Shown: one piece after another, positions 61,644-64,000 of the stretch
Position numbering within the stretch: the first letter of the stretch is position 1
Layout of the letters: every line of letters begins with the position of its first letter
Position numbers and translations under genes: made by a program
NCBI RefSeq assembly: GCF_004770105.1
Contig: NZ_RQEY01000023.1
Location: 186,001-250,000 of the forward strand
Reading direction: 5' to 3'
Source of the DNA: Leptospira andrefontaineae
GTDB lineage: Bacteria; Spirochaetota; Leptospiria; Leptospirales; Leptospiraceae
DNA length: 64,000 nucleotides
The notes under the pieces: model-generated
Database searches by the model: none
What the model saw: only the letters and a program-made list of their open reading frames with translations
What the model was told of the DNA's origin: nothing

Positions 61644-63260
61644 TTACTTGTTTAGAATAGGCGCAGTTAAATTCTTATTTTGGGAATTATCCTCTTCTGC
61701 ATTTACGTCAATTCCTCCTGCTGGATCAGGTTTTTTAGAATTAGAAAAATCGAATATATTGAAAGGTTGGATCTCATCGTCTCCAGGCAATTGTGCGTTT
61801 TTCCAGCCACCGCCCAATGCTCTGATCAATCTTACAGATGCTCTGTTTAATTCAGTCTTAACTAGGATTGCATCTATACGAGCGTCCAGAGTATTTACTT
61901 GAGCATAGATCAATTCCAAACTATTACTTAGGCCCCCTTTATACAAGGCCATTGTCATATTTTGCACTTGTGATGCTGCTTCTACTGCTTGCTCCTGCCT
62001 TTGCGATTGTTCCGACATGTATGTAGTTTCCGTAAGTCCATTCTCCACTTCTCTAAAAGCGTTTAAAACTGTGGAACGATAGACATCTTCGGTTTCTCTA
62101 TAGGCAGACCAGGCTTGTTGTAATTGAGCTCTACGATATCCACCTTGAAAAATGGGAAGAGAAACTGTGGAGCCGTAAGACCAAAAACTATTTGCAAGTT
62201 GGACTAGGTTGACTCCTCCTTCGAATCCTCCACCGGCGCTAAACGAAATACTTGGAAAATATGCAGCACGAGCTATACCTATATTACGATTTGCTATTGC
62301 CATTTTACGTTCCATAGAAGCGATATCAGGTCTACGCTCTAGTAAGGTAGAAGGAAGAGTAGCTGGAACCTTGAACGCAACAACTTGGACCTCTTCTACC
62401 GGAGGGATGTTAAATCCCGTAGGAGCTCTATTGAGTAAGATCGCAATCGCATTCTCCGTTACTCTCATCTTAGATTGTATGTCTAAACGTTTTGCTTGGG
62501 TGCTGGACAGAAGATACTGTGCTCTCTGCACATCCAGTTCAGGCGCGATACCACCTTTATATCTTTCATTTACAAGATTTAAGGACTGCTCATAAAATTC
62601 AATGGATTGGCGGTATGTTGTATCCTGAGCATTTAAACCTCTAAAAGTAAAATAATCAGCAGCAAGTTCCGCTTGCAAACTCAATCGAGCTAAAGCAAAA
62701 TCAGCAGCAACTGACTGTGCATTATAAATTTGTGCTCTTGTAGAATTTCTGATAGAAGACCAAAAGTCAGGTTCCCAAGAAGCAATTCCTCCTAAAGATG
62801 CAGTTCCTTCTTGGTTTGCTTCTCCCGCTCCTCTAAAAAGACGATTGTCTGATTGCCTATTATTGGATCCGCTAAGCCCAACTCCTAAATGAGGGATTAA
62901 TTGGGATCGAACTTTGAGCATTGCATCTCTTGCTTGCACAAATCTTTCTGCGGCAGCTTGCAAATCTGGATTCGCGGCGATTGCTTGTTCTTCTAATTTG
63001 TTTAATACAGGATCATTAAAAAGTTTCCACCAATCTGCTTGTATTGCTTCTCCTTCGGAAGGATTTGCTTTTACAAAAGGACCTGATCCGCTCCAAGAAT
63101 CCGGGACCACATAGTCCGGACTTAGATACTTAGGAGCAAGATCAAATGCTGGACCATTCAAACAAGAAACCAATAAGACTGCCAATGATAAGAGAGAGAT
63201 CCATCGTCCTAAGACGATGTCTCGCTCTTTCGTTTTATATATTTTTCGAGATCGGTTCAT
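61644..63260 (-). CDS. Efflux outer-membrane factor, NodT/OprM-type lipoprotein
   Basis: The protein has 538 residues. The signal peptide ends VLLVSC (lipobox). The two OEP repeats are visible: ADWWKLFNDPVLNKLEEQA with IAANPDLQAAAERF, and STLLERRPDIASMERKMAIA with NRNIGIARAAYFPSISF. YRSTVLNAFREVENGLTE is also typical. It forms the trimeric outer-membrane channel of an RND-type tripartite pump. Its start overlaps the adaptor gene stop by four bases. Confidence 0.9.
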   Translation of the reverse strand: MNRSRKIYKTKERDIVLGRWISLLSLAVLLVSCLNGPAFDLAPKYLSPDYVVPDSWSGSGPFVKANPSEGEAIQADWWKLFNDPVLNKLEEQAIAANPDLQAAAERFVQARDAMLKVRSQLIPHLGVGLSGSNNRQSDNRLFRGAGEANQEGTASLGGIASWEPDFWSSIRNSTRAQIYNAQSVAADFALARLSLQAELAADYFTFRGLNAQDTTYRQSIEFYEQSLNLVNERYKGGIAPELDVQRAQYLLSSTQAKRLDIQSKMRVTENAIAILLNRAPTGFNIPPVEEVQVVAFKVPATLPSTLLERRPDIASMERKMAIANRNIGIARAAYFPSISFSAGGGFEGGVNLVQLANSFWSYGSTVSLPIFQGGYRRAQLQQAWSAYRETEDVYRSTVLNAFREVENGLTETTYMSEQSQRQEQAVEAASQVQNMTMALYKGGLSNSLELIYAQVNTLDARIDAILVKTELNRASVRLIRALGGGWKNAQLPGDDEIQPFNIFDFSNSKKPDPAGGIDVNAEEDNSQNKNLTAPILNK

Positions 63261-64000
63261 TTGGATGCTACTGGTTCAAGTTTTGAACCTTCTTTTTTAG
63301 AAGTATTCATATCCGAATATCCGTTTCTTGGCTCTACCACTCTTACTTGATCTCCTTCCAACAAAGAAGCAGAAGGGTTATTCACGATCCGATCGTTCGT
63401 GCTAACTCCATCTCTTACTTCTATTATAGAATCTATGATCTTATTTACAGTGATCGGTTTGAAATGTACCTTATTGTCCTGTGTGATCGTTGCGACTTGA
63501 GTGCCATTTTCATCAAATACCAAGGAACTGGAAGGTATTGTTAAAAGATCTTTCTTAACGGGAGCAGTGAGGGTCACTTGTGCGTAAGAACCCGGCCATA
63601 AGGATCTGTCCTTATTATCTATGGTAAATTCTGCAATTACAGTTCTCATATTCAAATCGAACCCCTTAGAGATAGTAAGGAAATTCGCTATGAATTTTCG
63701 ATTCGGGAATTGTTGCACGGTGAGTTCTGCGGATAATCCAGGTTTTAACAAGTAGGCGAATGTTCCCGGCACAGAAACGAATAAACGCATTTTATGGATA
63801 TCCGCCACGGTAAATAAGTTAGAAGGTGTTTTGCTATCGTCAATATTTCCTTCTTGGGTTACGTAATCTCCTACGTTTATATTTCTTTGGATCACAACTC
63901 CATTAAAAGGAGCAACTATCGTTTTAAAATTGATCCTGGCCTTATACTTATCCACATTTTTCTCTGCGGATTTCAGTTTAGCTTCTTCCGAATTTTTATC
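63257..64000 (-). CDS. Efflux RND periplasmic adaptor subunit, C-terminal part
   Basis: The frame is open to the window end, so the N-terminus is missing. Visible parts are the end of the coiled coil, the lipoyl half-motif INFKTIVAPFNGVVIQRNIN and VGDYVTQEG, the beta-barrel LRLFVSVPGTFAYLLKPG-like region and WPGSYAQVTLTAP, ending in the membrane-proximal domain. This is the MFP/HlyD-type adaptor that links an inner-membrane RND pump to the outer-membrane factor encoded next. The pump gene should lie beyond or elsewhere. Confidence 0.88.
   Translation of the reverse strand, partial: DKNSEEAKLKSAEKNVDKYKARINFKTIVAPFNGVVIQRNINVGDYVTQEGNIDDSKTPSNLFTVADIHKMRLFVSVPGTFAYLLKPGLSAELTVQQFPNRKFIANFLTISKGFDLNMRTVIAEFTIDNKDRSLWPGSYAQVTLTAPVKKDLLTIPSSSLVFDENGTQVATITQDNKVHFKPITVNKIIDSIIEVRDGVSTNDRIVNNPSASLLEGDQVRVVEPRNGYSDMNTSKKEGSKLEPVASK

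Overview
The window most likely comes from a Leptospira chromosome, probably an environmental or otherwise non-classical lineage. The evidence is indirect but consistent. There are periplasmic-flagella genes (flgG-flgA-flgH-flgI-flgJ and flgF), many small lipoproteins with loose spirochaetal lipoboxes ending in Cys, a DUF1554 lipoprotein, and a close relative of the Leptospira porin OmpL1. The DNA is AT-rich and TTG/GTG starts are frequent. No rRNA, tRNA or CRISPR array was seen.

Layout. 1-4.8 kb: the end of a DUF4395 gene, an arsenosugar-type pair (peroxidase-like protein plus ArsS radical SAM enzyme), a lipoprotein, a divergent TetR/nitroreductase pair around a palindrome, and a decayed kdp operon (kdpF plus half of kdpA). 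4.9-9.9 kb: a CPA2 antiporter, a class D beta-lactamase-like lipoprotein lacking catalytic lysines, and an orphan DNA methyltransferase. 10-14 kb: the flgGAHIJ operon. 14-20.5 kb: a histidine kinase pair, then a tightly overlapping minus-strand operon (ATP-grasp enzyme, two SAM methyltransferases, a YihY/BrkB membrane protein with a beta-propeller inserted in it, and a small immunity-like membrane protein). 21-21.9 kb: flgF behind a GC-rich hairpin cluster.

21.85-43.3 kb is an accessory island. It starts at the stop codon of flgF and both ends carry the same 30-bp direct repeat (21853-21882 and 43290-43319). Two defective IS1595-type transposase copies lie at the left end. The cargo looks like a complete aromatic-ring degradation module: two flavin hydroxylases plus a third truncated one, an extradiol dioxygenase, a fumarylacetoacetase-family hydrolase, two pairs of alpha/beta hydrolases, an SDR, a PhyH-type oxygenase, an amidohydrolase, a DoxX-like protein, an MFS transporter, an OmpL1-like porin and two TetR regulators. 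A 17-bp palindrome, TGGATACAsTGTATCCA, overlaps the predicted -10 element of four transcription units, one of them divergent from a TetR gene. I read this as a self-contained regulon for uptake (porin, MFS) and meta-cleavage of an aromatic compound.

43.4-64 kb returns to ordinary genome: ankyrin, TPR, LamG and DUF1554 surface or envelope proteins; a sulfide/persulfide operon (ETHE1-rhodanese fusion, two half-size YeeE proteins, TauE); an adenylate cyclase; AraC with a divergent methyltransferase; a large GH5 lipoprotein; an MDR oxidoreductase with a double-VOC protein; a zinc-phospholipase-like exported protein; a CPA1 antiporter; and the outer-membrane factor and adaptor of an RND-type efflux system that runs off the window end.
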